Positions 25,781-34,795 of a stretch of DNA of 52,179 nt are shown piece by piece (positions within the stretch are counted from its first letter, which is position 1; the number at the start of each line of letters is the position of its first letter). Position numbers and translations under genes: made by a program. A model generated the notes under the pieces. The model searched no databases and was not told the origin of the DNA. It saw only the letters and a list, made by a program, of their open reading frames with translations. The DNA lies in assembly GCA_910587175.1 (NCBI GenBank), contig CAJULH010000001.1:65605-117783 (forward strand), given 5' to 3'. The DNA is from Candidatus Gastranaerophilales bacterium. GTDB lineage: Bacteria; Cyanobacteriota; Vampirovibrionia; Gastranaerophilales; Gastranaerophilaceae.

Positions 25781-25955
25781 TTACTTTTTAAAATCTATTT
25801 CATATTATAAACATAAAGAAGAGCTAATACAAACTATATGAAGTTCTTTTTAAAGATTGTTTATCTTTGTCAAGCAAAATAAACATATAAAATGTAGACT
25901 TTTGTAAAACAAACATAATCAATATACGTCATCACATAGTTTAAAGGAGAAAAAG

Positions 25956-26159
25956 ATGAGATTACAAGAAAGCATCATTGAAGCTGTAGGACAAGTTTAC
26001 AACTACTTAGCAGAAAACGGCGAAGTAACAACTAAAAAAATGCAAAAAGATTTATCACTTGATGATAACTTCACAAGCCTTAGCCTTGGCTGGCTTGCAA
26101 GAGAAGACAAAGTTGCTATCGAAAAAAGAGGCGCTTACACAAAAGTTAGTCTTATATAG
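25956..26159 (+). CDS. Winged-helix DUF2582-like protein
   Basis: A 67-residue single winged-helix domain: SIIEAVGQVYNYLAENGEVT, then TKKMQKDLSLDDNFTSLSLG, then WLAREDKVAIEKRGAYTKVS. This matches the small winged-helix family DUF2582, known from diverse anaerobes and of unproven role, perhaps DNA binding. The ATG has AAAGGAG seven bases upstream. The gene stands alone, followed by a strong terminator before rpmF. Confidence 0.85.
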   Translation: MRLQESIIEAVGQVYNYLAENGEVTTKKMQKDLSLDDNFTSLSLGWLAREDKVAIEKRGAYTKVSLI

Positions 26160-26169
26160 TAAGAAACGG

Positions 26170-26208
26170 TGTTTCCAATGAAAATTGCGCAAGCAATTTA
26201 AATGGAAC
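26170..26208 (+). other. 3' UTR hairpin with GCAA tetraloop
   Basis: AAATTGC (26182-26188) and GCAATTT (26193-26199) close a GCAA loop, a stable GNRA tetraloop. Flanking TTCCA and TGGAA can extend the stem. It lies between the winged-helix stop and the terminator and may protect the mRNA 3' end. Confidence 0.5.
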
Positions 26209-26230
26209 ATAATAACAAATTACCTTACGT

Positions 26231-26286
26231 AAAAGTTGTCCTTGTTAATATTGAATTCAAAATATTGACAAGGGCGACTTTTTTTA
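26231..26286 (+). terminator. Strong long-stem terminator
   Basis: A 22-bp stem with three G-U pairs (26231-26252 with 26261-26282) encloses an 8-base loop and ends in a run of seven T residues. It separates the winged-helix gene from rpmF. Confidence 0.93.
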
Positions 26287-26355
26287 TGACAATATTATTT
26301 ATGTTTATGTTAAACTTAGATAATAATTGACTATTAAATAAAAGGAATATGAAAA

Positions 26356-26703
26356 ATGGCAGTACCAAAGAAGAGAACAGGTAAATCAGCACAAGCTAAA
26401 AGAAGAGCTAACTGGAAAGGAACAGTACCTGCAACTACAACATGTAAAAATTGCGGCAGCGTTGTTTTGACACATACGGTTTGCCCTGAATGCGGAACAT
26501 ATAAAGGAAAAGTGGTAAGCATCAAAGGACAAAATGCACCCGTTGAAACAAAAGAAGAAGTAAAAGAAAGCAAAAAAGCTTCTAAAAAAGCTGAAGCAAA
26601 AGAAGAAATTATTGAGGCTGAAGTGGTTGAAGAAAAACCTAAAAGAACCAGAAAGAAAAAGGCTGAAACAGCTGAAGCCGAAACAAAAGAAGATAAAGAA
26701 TAA
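26356..26703 (+). CDS. rpmF: 50S ribosomal protein L32 with long charged C-terminal extension
   Basis: Residues 1-58 are a standard L32: MAVPKKRTGKSAQAKRRANW followed by a zinc ribbon with Cys30, Cys33, Cys43 and Cys46. The remaining 57 residues are an unusual extension made almost only of Lys, Glu, Ala and Thr, including KRTRKKK, probably disordered. Normal L32 is 55-65 residues. AAAGGA precedes the ATG. It heads the classical rpmF-plsX-fabHDG order, linking ribosome and fatty-acid synthesis genes. Confidence 0.95.
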   Translation: MAVPKKRTGKSAQAKRRANWKGTVPATTTCKNCGSVVLTHTVCPECGTYKGKVVSIKGQNAPVETKEEVKESKKASKKAEAKEEIIEAEVVEEKPKRTRKKKAETAEAETKEDKE

Positions 26704-26787
26704 TTAAAACTGTAAATCCGGCAGGTAAATTTTCACCTGCCGGAGAATAAAATCAAGAGTAGACTTGTTTTTGAGGAAGTTAGTATT

Positions 26788-27843
26788 ATGACGAGAATAG
26801 CAATTGATGCTATGGGAGGGGACCACGCCCCCAGAGAGATAGTTAAGGGTGCAGTTTGGGCTGCGCTTGATTACAATATCCCGGTAGAGCTTGTCGGTAA
26901 AGAGGATGAAATCAAGGCAGAGCTTGATAAAATTCAAAGAACAGGCATAAAAGCATCACGCGGCGGATATTTTTCTCATAATATCAAAGTTGATCTTTCA
27001 AAGCTTGATATAAAAATTACCCACGCCAATGAAGTTATTGAAATGGGTGAAGCCGTAGGACAAGCAATAAGAAAGAAAAAAAATTCTTCAATTGTCCTTG
27101 CGGTAGATGCAGTTGCACAAGGAAGTTCCGATGCAGTTGTTGCAGCAGGCTCTACAGGGGCTGCAATGGCATCAAGCCTTTTCGGTCTTGGAAGATTAAA
27201 AGGCATTGAAAGACCGGCAATATGTGTAACCCTTCCTGCAATGAAACATCCGATATGTCTTATTGATGCAGGCGCAAACAGCAGCTCTACACCAGAAATG
27301 CTTTGCCAGTTTGCCATTATGGGCTCAACATTTGTAAAAAACATTTTTAACCGCAGCAATCCTACTGTGGGAATCTTAAATATCGGCGAAGAGGCAGGAA
27401 AGGGTAATGAACTTGTTCAAACAGCCCATAGAATGCTTCAGGAACTTAGCGAAGAAGGACAGATAAATTTCATCGGAAATGTCGAAGGAAAAGAAGTTTT
27501 CCACGGAGAATGCGACGTTGTGGTTTGCGACGGTTTTGTCGGAAATGTTGCGTTGAAAATCGTTGAAGGTTCTTCGTTAATGCTCTTCGAGATGATAAAA
27601 GAAGAATTTAATTCAAACATTATTTCAAAAATAATCGGTCTTTGCGCAAAACCCTTTATGAAAAGAATATACAAAAGAATAAATTACGAAGAATTTGGCG
27701 GAGCGCTTTTGCTTGGGGTTAAAGGAATAACCGTTATAGCCCATGGAAGAAGTACGGCTTATGCTATTAAAAATGCGGTACGCGTTGCAAAAGAAGCTGT
27801 TGAAACAGGCGTAAACAAAAAGATATCAGAATTTTTTCAATAG
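26788..27843 (+). CDS. plsX: Phosphate acyltransferase PlsX
   Basis: Converts acyl-ACP to acyl-phosphate, the first step of phospholipid acylation with PlsY. The 351 residues begin RIAIDAMGGDHAPREIVKG, the PlsX signature, and contain AVDAVAQGSSDAVVAAGSTG, LIDAGANSS and FIGNVEGKEVFHGECDVVVC, all family blocks. GAGGAAG lies upstream of the ATG. It follows rpmF by 84 bases and precedes fabH by 23 bases from its chosen start, in the common bacterial order. Confidence 0.97.
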   Translation: MTRIAIDAMGGDHAPREIVKGAVWAALDYNIPVELVGKEDEIKAELDKIQRTGIKASRGGYFSHNIKVDLSKLDIKITHANEVIEMGEAVGQAIRKKKNSSIVLAVDAVAQGSSDAVVAAGSTGAAMASSLFGLGRLKGIERPAICVTLPAMKHPICLIDAGANSSSTPEMLCQFAIMGSTFVKNIFNRSNPTVGILNIGEEAGKGNELVQTAHRMLQELSEEGQINFIGNVEGKEVFHGECDVVVCDGFVGNVALKIVEGSSLMLFEMIKEEFNSNIISKIIGLCAKPFMKRIYKRINYEEFGGALLLGVKGITVIAHGRSTAYAIKNAVRVAKEAVETGVNKKISEFFQ

Positions 27844-27866
27844 ACCCTATGAAGAAGGAAACAAAA

Positions 27867-28868
27867 ATGAATTATAAACCCGTACAAATATTATCTATCG
27901 GCATGGCAGTGCCTGAAACAGTTATTACAAATGACGATTTAACCAAAATTTTAGACACTTCCGATGAATGGATTTCAACAAGGACGGGTATAAAACAAAG
28001 ACATATTGCAAACGGGGACGAAAATTCAACCCTTTTTGGTATTGAAGCCGCAAAAGACGCCCTTCAAAAGGCAGGGGTTCAAGGCGAAGAAGTTGACGCC
28101 ATTATTGTTGCCTCTTCAAACCCCTTTAATATCTATCCTTCAACAGGGTGCGCCATCCAGGAAGCCATAGGTGCCAAAAATGCCATCGCTTTTGATGTTA
28201 CCGCAGCCTGCACCGGCATGCTCTATGCGCTTGAAATCGGCAGGTCGTTTATTGCAACAGGAAAATACAAAAATGTGCTTTTAGTTGCAACCGATACAAA
28301 CACAAAATTTTTAGACTGGACAGACAGAACAAGCTGCGTTCTTTTTGGAGACGGTGCAGGAGCAATTTTAATAACAGAAGCAAAAGATGGCGTGGATGAT
28401 ATCATTGCGTTAAATGTAAATGCCGATGGAACTATGGGCAAGCATATAACAATGAATCTTGTCGGAGACAATTGCCCGCTGGTAGAACCTGCAAAAGCCG
28501 GTCAGCAAAAAATCACAATGAACGGCAAAGAGGTTTATAAATTTGTAATGCACACAATGCCTGAGTCAATTATGAAATGCCTTGAAGATGCAGGACTGGA
28601 ACCAAAAGATATTGATTACCTTGTACCGCACCAGGCAAATTTAAGAATTATTGAAGGACTACAAAGCCGTCTTGAATTTACAAATGATAAGGTGGTTGTA
28701 AATATTGACAAATACGGCAACACATCTGCCGCATCTGTTCCAATAGCATTATGTGAAGCCATAAAATCAGGAAAGATCAAAACTCCTTCAAAAGCTATTC
28801 TTTGCGCATTTGGTGCAGGTATGGCGTGGGGCTCTGCCGTTGTTCGGCTTAGAGAAGGTTTAAAATAA
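27867..28868 (+). CDS. fabH: Beta-ketoacyl-ACP synthase III
   Basis: Initiates fatty-acid synthesis by condensing acetyl-CoA with malonyl-ACP. The 333 residues carry Cys115 in VTAACTGMLYALEIG, the catalytic His in VPHQANLRI and Asn in KYGNTSAASVP, completing the Cys-His-Asn triad. The N-terminus has DTSDEWISTRTGIKQRHI as expected. I prefer the ATG at 27867, which has AAGGA seven bases upstream, to the ATG at 27849, which would add six residues. Confidence 0.97.
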   Translation: MNYKPVQILSIGMAVPETVITNDDLTKILDTSDEWISTRTGIKQRHIANGDENSTLFGIEAAKDALQKAGVQGEEVDAIIVASSNPFNIYPSTGCAIQEAIGAKNAIAFDVTAACTGMLYALEIGRSFIATGKYKNVLLVATDTNTKFLDWTDRTSCVLFGDGAGAILITEAKDGVDDIIALNVNADGTMGKHITMNLVGDNCPLVEPAKAGQQKITMNGKEVYKFVMHTMPESIMKCLEDAGLEPKDIDYLVPHQANLRIIEGLQSRLEFTNDKVVVNIDKYGNTSAASVPIALCEAIKSGKIKTPSKAILCAFGAGMAWGSAVVRLREGLK

Positions 28869-28896
28869 AGTAAGAATTAAAGAGGAATTTTTAAGG

Positions 28897-29856
28897 ATGG
28901 GAAAAATCGCATTTATATTCCCCGGTCAGGGCGCACAGACGACAGGCATGGGGCTGGATTTGTTTGAAAATTTTGATTCTGCAAAAAAGGTGTTTAAAAA
29001 AGCAGATGAAGTTCTGAAAAAAAACGTTTCAAAAATATGCTTTGAAGGACCAGATGAAGTTTTAAAACAGACCGTAAACACACAGAGCTGCCTTCTTTCT
29101 GTTTCGATTGCAGCGCTTGAGGCATTATACGAAGCATCAAACGGCAAAATCAAACCTGATTATGCTCTCGGGCATTCACTTGGAGAATATTCCGCAATGT
29201 ACGCTGCAGGCGTTATGGATTTAGATAATATTTTGCTTGCAATCCAAAAAAGAGCAGATTTAATGCAGGAAGCATGTGAAACCTCAAAGCCGGGCGCTAT
29301 GAGTGCTGTTTTAGGTTTAAGCGAAGATAAGATTAAAGAATGCCTCAAAAAAGCGTCCGAAAAAGGTCTTGTTTCAATTGCAAACTATAATGAACCAAAC
29401 CAGATTGTTATCACAGGTGAGGCAGACGCTGTAAATTTTGCAAACGAATTAATCAAGGAAGCAGGCGCAAAAAGAGTTGTACCCCTTGCCGTTTCAGGCG
29501 GTTTCCATTCAAAATTAATGCAGAGTGCAAGCGATAAATTCAAAGATTTTGTACCTACACTCAAATTAAACAATGCCAAAATTCCGGTTGTAACAAATGT
29601 TGATGCAGAACTTACAACAAATGCAGATGACTTCAGGACAAAAATGCCGGAGCAGATAAGTTCATCAGTCTATTGGACACAATCAATTAAAAAGCTTCTG
29701 GAGCTTGGCGTTGATACATTTATCGAACTTGGCAACGGCAAAGTTTTAGCAGGATTAAACAGAAAAATATGTCCTGCAGATGTTAAAACATATAATGTAT
29801 TTGACAGCGAATCGCTTCGTGCAACAGTTGAAGCACTAAGCACCGTGAATGTATAA
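28897..29856 (+). CDS. fabD: Malonyl-CoA:ACP transacylase
   Basis: Transfers malonyl from CoA to acyl carrier protein. The 319 residues begin KIAFIFPGQGAQTTGMG and carry the nucleophile elbow LGHSLGEYSAMYAAG (Ser near residue 91), the Arg region QKRADLMQEAC, and the catalytic His in SGGFHSKLM. It follows fabH by 28 bases and precedes fabG by 12 bases, all in one operon. Confidence 0.97.
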   Translation: MGKIAFIFPGQGAQTTGMGLDLFENFDSAKKVFKKADEVLKKNVSKICFEGPDEVLKQTVNTQSCLLSVSIAALEALYEASNGKIKPDYALGHSLGEYSAMYAAGVMDLDNILLAIQKRADLMQEACETSKPGAMSAVLGLSEDKIKECLKKASEKGLVSIANYNEPNQIVITGEADAVNFANELIKEAGAKRVVPLAVSGGFHSKLMQSASDKFKDFVPTLKLNNAKIPVVTNVDAELTTNADDFRTKMPEQISSSVYWTQSIKKLLELGVDTFIELGNGKVLAGLNRKICPADVKTYNVFDSESLRATVEALSTVNV

Positions 29857-29868
29857 GGAGAACTTAAA

Positions 29869-30606
29869 ATGACAGATAATAACACAGCTAAAGTAGCGTT
29901 GGTTACAGGCGGTTCAAGAGGAATAGGAAAAGCCTGTGCACTTGAATTTGCAAAAGCCGGTTACGATGTTGTTATAAACTACGCAGGAAATGATGAGGCT
30001 GCAAATAAAACAGTAAGCGAAATTAAAGATTTAGGTCAAAATGCTACAGCAAAGAAATTTGACGTTTCGAATAAAGAAGCGGCGGAAGCTGCAATAGCTG
30101 AAATTGTTGCAGAATTCGGCAGAATTGATGTACTTGTAAACAATGCGGGCATAACAAGAGACAATCTTTTTATGAGAATGAAGGATGAAGAATGGCTTGC
30201 TGTTATAAATACAAACCTTAATTCAGCATATTTTGTAACGCATCCTGTTTCAAAGATTATGATTAAACAAAGAAGCGGAGCTATTGTAAATATGGCTTCT
30301 GTTTCAGGCATATACGGAAATGCCGGTCAGGCAAACTATTCTGCAGCAAAAGCCGGCATGGTGGGCTTCACTAAAGCCCTTGCAAAAGAACTTGCATCAA
30401 GAAACATAAGAGTAAACGCTGTAGCACCAGGATTCATCCAAACAGATATGACAAAAGATTTGCCTGTTGACAAAATAGTTGAAAGGATACCTTTAAAAAC
30501 CCTGGGTCAGCCTGAAGACATCGCAAAAACAGTTAAATTCCTGGCTTGCGATGCAACATACATTACAGGGCAGGTAATAGGTGTAGACGGCGGTCTTGTA
30601 ATATAG
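29869..30606 (+). CDS. fabG: 3-oxoacyl-ACP reductase
   Basis: NADPH-dependent short-chain dehydrogenase reducing beta-ketoacyl-ACP. The 245 residues contain the nucleotide loop VTGGSRGIGKA, NNAGITRDN, the catalytic Ser in VSGIYGNAGQ, the YSAAKAG Tyr/Lys motif, and a C-terminal YITGQVIGVDGG, all typical of FabG. An AAGGAG lies upstream of the ATG. The acpP and fabF genes that often follow fabG are not here; an ankyrin gene follows 74 bases later. Confidence 0.96.
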   Translation: MTDNNTAKVALVTGGSRGIGKACALEFAKAGYDVVINYAGNDEAANKTVSEIKDLGQNATAKKFDVSNKEAAEAAIAEIVAEFGRIDVLVNNAGITRDNLFMRMKDEEWLAVINTNLNSAYFVTHPVSKIMIKQRSGAIVNMASVSGIYGNAGQANYSAAKAGMVGFTKALAKELASRNIRVNAVAPGFIQTDMTKDLPVDKIVERIPLKTLGQPEDIAKTVKFLACDATYITGQVIGVDGGLVI

Positions 30607-30680
30607 TATAAGATATATCAAAAAAGGACGGTTGCGCCTTTGCGGTTATCCGAAACACCGGTTTTACAAGGAAATTCAAA

Positions 30681-31376
30681 ATGACACTTCAAAATAAAAA
30701 TTTTAAAGTTTTAACTATGGCTCTTATTTTGAGCCATAGTATTTTTAGCACAAATCCCGCATTTTGCGATTTTTCTTTAGATGATTTTAAAGATTTCACA
30801 CCAAATTCCGGTCTTTCATCACCGTTTTCATCAAGCTTTACCGGACAAATTCCGCTAAAGAAAAAAGATTTACCCCCCGAAGAAAAAGAAATAATGCGCC
30901 TTGCAAAAGAAGAACTTGCGCAGAAAAAAATTGCATATTCAAGCGAAGAATTTGTAAAACAGATTAAAAAGGGCAAGATTGAAAATGTAAAATTAATGAT
31001 GAAAGCCGGCATGAGCCCTAATACTGATTATTTTGGCGAATATGCACTATATTATGCCGTAAGAAACAATAAAACAGATATAGCCCTCTTGCTTTTAGAA
31101 AAAGGTGCTGCGCCAAATACGGGTTTTGACTCGCCTCTATTTTGGGCTGTAAAAAACAATAACTACGAACTTTCAAAAGCCTTAATTGATGCAGGAGCAA
31201 AGGTTGATTATACGGAACTTGTCTCTTCAAAAAGCATTTTATATACTGCATTAAAGAAAAAACATATTGAAATTGCAAAGCTCTTACTTAAAAGCGGAGC
31301 AAAGATGGATATAAGTTCTGCAGCCCTCATAAAGCAGAAAAATTTATTTGGAGCGCTTGATATAGAAAGATTTTAA
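30681..31376 (+). CDS. Exported ankyrin-repeat protein
   Basis: A 231-residue protein with an N-terminal signal segment (hydrophobic MALILSHSIFS, likely processing near NPAFCDF). A Ser/Pro-rich linker follows to about residue 70, then a charged helix. From about residue 90 there are three to four ankyrin repeats, for example YALYYAVRNNKTDIALLLLE and ILYTALKKKHIEIAKLLLKS. Ankyrin repeats bind proteins; the partner is unknown. AAGGAA lies before the ATG. A terminator-like hairpin lies inside the signal-peptide codons. Confidence 0.85.
   Translation: MTLQNKNFKVLTMALILSHSIFSTNPAFCDFSLDDFKDFTPNSGLSSPFSSSFTGQIPLKKKDLPPEEKEIMRLAKEELAQKKIAYSSEEFVKQIKKGKIENVKLMMKAGMSPNTDYFGEYALYYAVRNNKTDIALLLLEKGAAPNTGFDSPLFWAVKNNNYELSKALIDAGAKVDYTELVSSKSILYTALKKKHIEIAKLLLKSGAKMDISSAALIKQKNLFGALDIERF
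30714..30746 (+). promoter_or_regulatory. Intragenic terminator-like hairpin in ankyrin gene
   Basis: ACTATGGCTC (30714-30723) and GAGCCATAGT (30731-30740) form a perfect 10-bp stem with a 7-base loop, followed by ATTTTT. It has the form of an intrinsic terminator but lies about 33 bases inside the coding region. It may attenuate transcription from the fab operon or of the ankyrin gene; this is inferred. Confidence 0.6.
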
Positions 31377-31440
31377 TCTCGGTTTGTCTTAAAACATAAA
31401 ATTTTTACCCTTATTATTTAATATATTCAGGGTGTTATAT

Positions 31441-32475
31441 TTAAAACTGTTTTAAGAATCTTTCATCATTATTGAAGAAAAGACGTATATCATCAATTGA
31501 ATATTTAAGCATGGTAAGCCTTTCAACCCCCATACCAAAGGCAAAGCCTGAATATACATTAGGATCTATTCCAACACCCCTTAAAACATTGGGATCTACC
31601 ATTCCGCACCCTAAAATTTCAAGCCAGCCTGTGCCGGAACATGTTGAACATCCTTTTCCTTCGCACATAATGCATTGCACATCCACCTCTGCAGAAGGTT
31701 CCGTAAAAGGGAAAAAGCTGTTTCTAAACCTTGTTGGACGGGTAGAACCAAAATAAAGCCTTATAAATTCATTCAAAGTACCCTTCAGGTCGGTAAATCT
31801 TATATTTTTATCCACACAAAGCCCTTCAATCTGGTGGAAGAGATTATTTTTTCTGGCACTCACGGATTCATTTCTGTAAACTCTGCCTGGTGAAATAATC
31901 TTTACAGGCGGTTTTTTATTTTCCATAGCATGAATCTGTGCACCGGATGTATGACTTCTTAATACAACATTTGGCATATCTTTAACATAATATGTATCCT
32001 GGACATCCCTTGCCGGGTGCTCTTTTGGAGTGTTTAAAAGATCAAAATTATACTTTTCAACTTCAACTTCAGGCGAGTATTTGTTTTCAATCAAAGAAAA
32101 ACCAAGATGTTCAAAAATTTCAACAATTTCATTTACAGTCGCCGTAAGTGTATGGACATGACCCTTTTTGATATATGTGCCATCAAGAGTAGGGTCAATC
32201 TTTTCTGATATAAGCTTTTGATTTAATTCTTCAAAATAGAAAGTATCATTTTTTTCTTTTAACAAAGCTTCCAGTTCTTTTGAAACTTCATTTGTAAGCG
32301 AACCGATTTTAGGGCGAAGAGCAGGGTCAATATCCTTTAAGCCCTTCTTTAAATTATTGAGTTCAGACGCCCTTGATAAATACTTATTTCTAACATCTTC
32401 AAGCTCTTTTAAATTTTTAGCGCTTTCAATTTCTTTTATTGCGCTATTTTTAATCTCTAAAATCTTCTCTTCCAT
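31441..32475 (-). CDS. pheS: Phenylalanine--tRNA ligase alpha subunit
   Basis: Catalytic subunit of the heterotetrameric PheRS. The 344 residues comprise an N-terminal coiled coil (residues 1-90), motif 2 SPGRVYRNESVSARKNNLFH, a CIMCEGKGCSTCSGTGW cysteine cluster seen in many bacterial PheS, and the motif 3 FAFGMGVERLTMLKYSIDDI. pheT, usually the next gene, is absent; the ankyrin gene converges instead. Unlinked pheS and pheT are also usual in cyanobacteria. Confidence 0.97.
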   Translation of the reverse strand: MEEKILEIKNSAIKEIESAKNLKELEDVRNKYLSRASELNNLKKGLKDIDPALRPKIGSLTNEVSKELEALLKEKNDTFYFEELNQKLISEKIDPTLDGTYIKKGHVHTLTATVNEIVEIFEHLGFSLIENKYSPEVEVEKYNFDLLNTPKEHPARDVQDTYYVKDMPNVVLRSHTSGAQIHAMENKKPPVKIISPGRVYRNESVSARKNNLFHQIEGLCVDKNIRFTDLKGTLNEFIRLYFGSTRPTRFRNSFFPFTEPSAEVDVQCIMCEGKGCSTCSGTGWLEILGCGMVDPNVLRGVGIDPNVYSGFAFGMGVERLTMLKYSIDDIRLFFNNDERFLKQF

Positions 32476-32599
32476 AAAAATTGCCTAAAACCTGTACCTT
32501 AAAGCTCTGTTATTACAGAAACAATATTACCCGAAAAAAAGACTGACATCAAGATTTTTGCTATAATGTTTTTATTAAAAACTTAAAAAGAGAGCGGAT

Positions 32600-34177
32600 A
32601 TGACTATATTGTTTTATATTTCACTATTTTTGTATACATTTACTGTTTCTGTAATTTCAAACGTTGTAGACTACGACCTTTGGGCAAGAATAGTAGTTGG
32701 AAAGACATTTTTCCAGACGGGAAAACTTTTAAATTTTGATTTTCAATCCTTTGGTCCCACGCGCCAATGGTTTGACCACGAGTGGGGCTCAAGTCTTGTG
32801 TTTTATCAAATATTAGAACATTTTGGAGACTTCGGACTCATTGTTTTTAAGGCTATAGTGCTTTTTATAGTGTTCTTCATCCTTACAAAGATAATTCTAA
32901 TGAGGCGAAAACATTTGGGTGTAAAAGATTCAAACTCTATAACAGAATCGCCTTTTAATATATTATTTTTTATACTAATGATTCAGGCGGTTTTAGAGGT
33001 TGCTTTTGCAACGGTCAGATGCAATCTTTTTACATTCCTTTTCTTTGCAATTTGGCTCTATGCACTTGAAAAATCAAGACTTGAAGGAAATTTCAGGCTG
33101 CTTTGGATAATTCCAGCCACAATGTTAATCTGGGCAAATATGCACGGCGGATGTTTTGTAGGACTTGGTTTTATTTTCCTGTATGCCCTTGGCGAATTTT
33201 TGAACAAAAAAAAATTTCTGCCTTATGTTATTACGCTCTTATTTTCCCTTCTTGCAATGTTTGTAAACCCATACGGAGTTAAATATGTATATTTTTTATT
33301 CCACGCAATAACACTAAAACGTACAAATATCACGGAATGGCAGCCATTATTTGATAAAATTTATGTCTTGAAATTCTTTAAATACAAATTTTGGGCTGTT
33401 GCTGTTGCAATTATTTCAGGATGGTATCTTTTCAAAAAATACAAATGCACATACGCAAAAACCCACCTTGAAAAAATTAAGGAATTATACAATTCTTTAG
33501 ATAAAACTAAAGCTCTCATTTTGATTGTCACTTTTCTGCTTAGCATAAAAACCTTGAGGCTTATACCTTTTTTTGCTTTTAGTGCAGCAGTCTTTCTTTA
33601 TGATGACATTTATAAGGTTTTCAATAAAAAACTTTCAAATACAGCAAATAATATAAAAGAAATAGTTTTGTTTGTTTTTATACTGTTTTCCTTCATTTAC
33701 ACAATAAGAACGATACCGCTTGGAACAAGCGTCAAAGGATACCCCTTTGTTGAAACCGAATTTTTGAGAATAAACAACCTGAAAGGAAATGTTTTTGCCA
33801 ATTTGCACTATGGAAGCTATCTTGCCTATAAATTATACCCGGATAATTTTATATTTATGGATGGAAGATATGAAGAAACATACAATCCTGCGCTTTTAAA
33901 CAGAATGAATAATATATTTGTCGGTCCAAACTGGGAAGAAGAATTCAATAAACAGCATATAGACTATATAATACTTGAGCATGCGTACGGAACACTTTAT
34001 TACAGGTTAAAACAAAGCGGGAAATGGAAACACGCTGTTACAAGCAATAATTTTGTACTTCTTATTAGAGATGATATTAAAATTAAAGATCCGAAAATCC
34101 CGGTAAACAGCTTTGATTATTATAATAAGACCAAATGGGAGACAAATATAGACTGGAAAGGTGCCTTAAATGAATAA
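32600..34177 (+). CDS. Large polytopic membrane protein, GT-C-like
   Basis: A 525-residue protein with about ten membrane helices in the first 380 residues and a soluble C-terminal domain. The first loop has DYDLWARIVVGKTFFQTG and QWFDHEWGSS, an Asp plus His/Glu pattern found in a widespread family of predicted GT-C glycosyltransferase-like membrane proteins. The C-terminal part includes NVFANLHYGSYLAYKLYP and FMDGRYEETY. Substrate and activity are unproven. The ATG follows GAGAG. The last eight bases overlap the next gene, so the pair is coupled. Confidence 0.7.
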   Translation: MTILFYISLFLYTFTVSVISNVVDYDLWARIVVGKTFFQTGKLLNFDFQSFGPTRQWFDHEWGSSLVFYQILEHFGDFGLIVFKAIVLFIVFFILTKIILMRRKHLGVKDSNSITESPFNILFFILMIQAVLEVAFATVRCNLFTFLFFAIWLYALEKSRLEGNFRLLWIIPATMLIWANMHGGCFVGLGFIFLYALGEFLNKKKFLPYVITLLFSLLAMFVNPYGVKYVYFLFHAITLKRTNITEWQPLFDKIYVLKFFKYKFWAVAVAIISGWYLFKKYKCTYAKTHLEKIKELYNSLDKTKALILIVTFLLSIKTLRLIPFFAFSAAVFLYDDIYKVFNKKLSNTANNIKEIVLFVFILFSFIYTIRTIPLGTSVKGYPFVETEFLRINNLKGNVFANLHYGSYLAYKLYPDNFIFMDGRYEETYNPALLNRMNNIFVGPNWEEEFNKQHIDYIILEHAYGTLYYRLKQSGKWKHAVTSNNFVLLIRDDIKIKDPKIPVNSFDYYNKTKWETNIDWKGALNE

Positions 34178-34649
34178 AAAAACATTTTTCATTCTGATAT
34201 TTATCTTTTACCTATGCCAAATAAACACCATTTCCTTTGCAAAAAATAAAGATATCTTTAAAAGACCTTCTCTTGATGAAAGACAGGAAAAATATATAGA
34301 AATTAAAGATGAACTTTCAATAAATGAAGAAGAACTCTATGATTTTAACAGCATAAAAAGAGACGAAGAAAGGGTATTAAGACCCATTGCACTTCAGCTT
34401 GAAGCAAATTATTTAAGGCTTGATGAATTAAACCGGATAGAATGCAGATGGTATCAAAAAACCTGTAAAAAAGAGCTTAAAAAGGATAAGGCATTTTTAG
34501 ATGCAGATATAAAAGAATTAAAAAGACAAATTTGGCAAAAGAAAGAATACTACAAGATTTTATACCTTAATGCCACCACGCGCGAACAGGACATAAGATT
34601 AAGACAAATAATACATAATAAGACCAAGGGTAAAGTACAGCTGTGGTAG
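34170..34649 (+). CDS. Exported coiled-coil protein
   Basis: A 159-residue protein with a signal peptide (KKTFFILIFIFYLCQINTIS, likely cut after SFA). The mature part is almost all helix and highly charged (YLRLDELNRIECRWYQKTCK) with one cysteine pair. It overlaps the upstream membrane-protein gene by eight bases and is probably cotranslated with it, suggesting a periplasmic partner. No known family is recognised. Confidence 0.7.
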   Translation: MNKKTFFILIFIFYLCQINTISFAKNKDIFKRPSLDERQEKYIEIKDELSINEEELYDFNSIKRDEERVLRPIALQLEANYLRLDELNRIECRWYQKTCKKELKKDKAFLDADIKELKRQIWQKKEYYKILYLNATTREQDIRLRQIIHNKTKGKVQLW

Positions 34650-34663
34650 AAACCCTGTAAAGC

Positions 34664-34795
34664 CTATTTTTTTTCATACAGTTTCATTTCACGTTTGAGT
34701 TCATTGGTGCTTTTTTGAACATTGTAACCGACATAAATCAAAACAACACACATACAAACTGCAAGTACATATCTTATAATTTCCAAAACTTCCAT
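34664..34795 (-). CDS. Tiny single-helix membrane protein
   Basis: A 43-residue protein: MEVLEIIRYVLAVCMCVVLI forms one membrane helix, then a charged KSTNELKREMKLYEKK tail. Its ATG shares one base with the stop codon of the upstream small gene (TAATG), so translation is coupled. The helix plus charged cytoplasmic tail resembles small regulatory or subunit proteins. No family can be named. Confidence 0.6.
   Translation of the reverse strand: MEVLEIIRYVLAVCMCVVLIYVGYNVQKSTNELKREMKLYEKK

Noticed and set aside
30607..30680. Riboswitch between fabG and the ankyrin gene
   Set aside because: Only short, weak stems could be drawn and no known riboswitch core was recognised.
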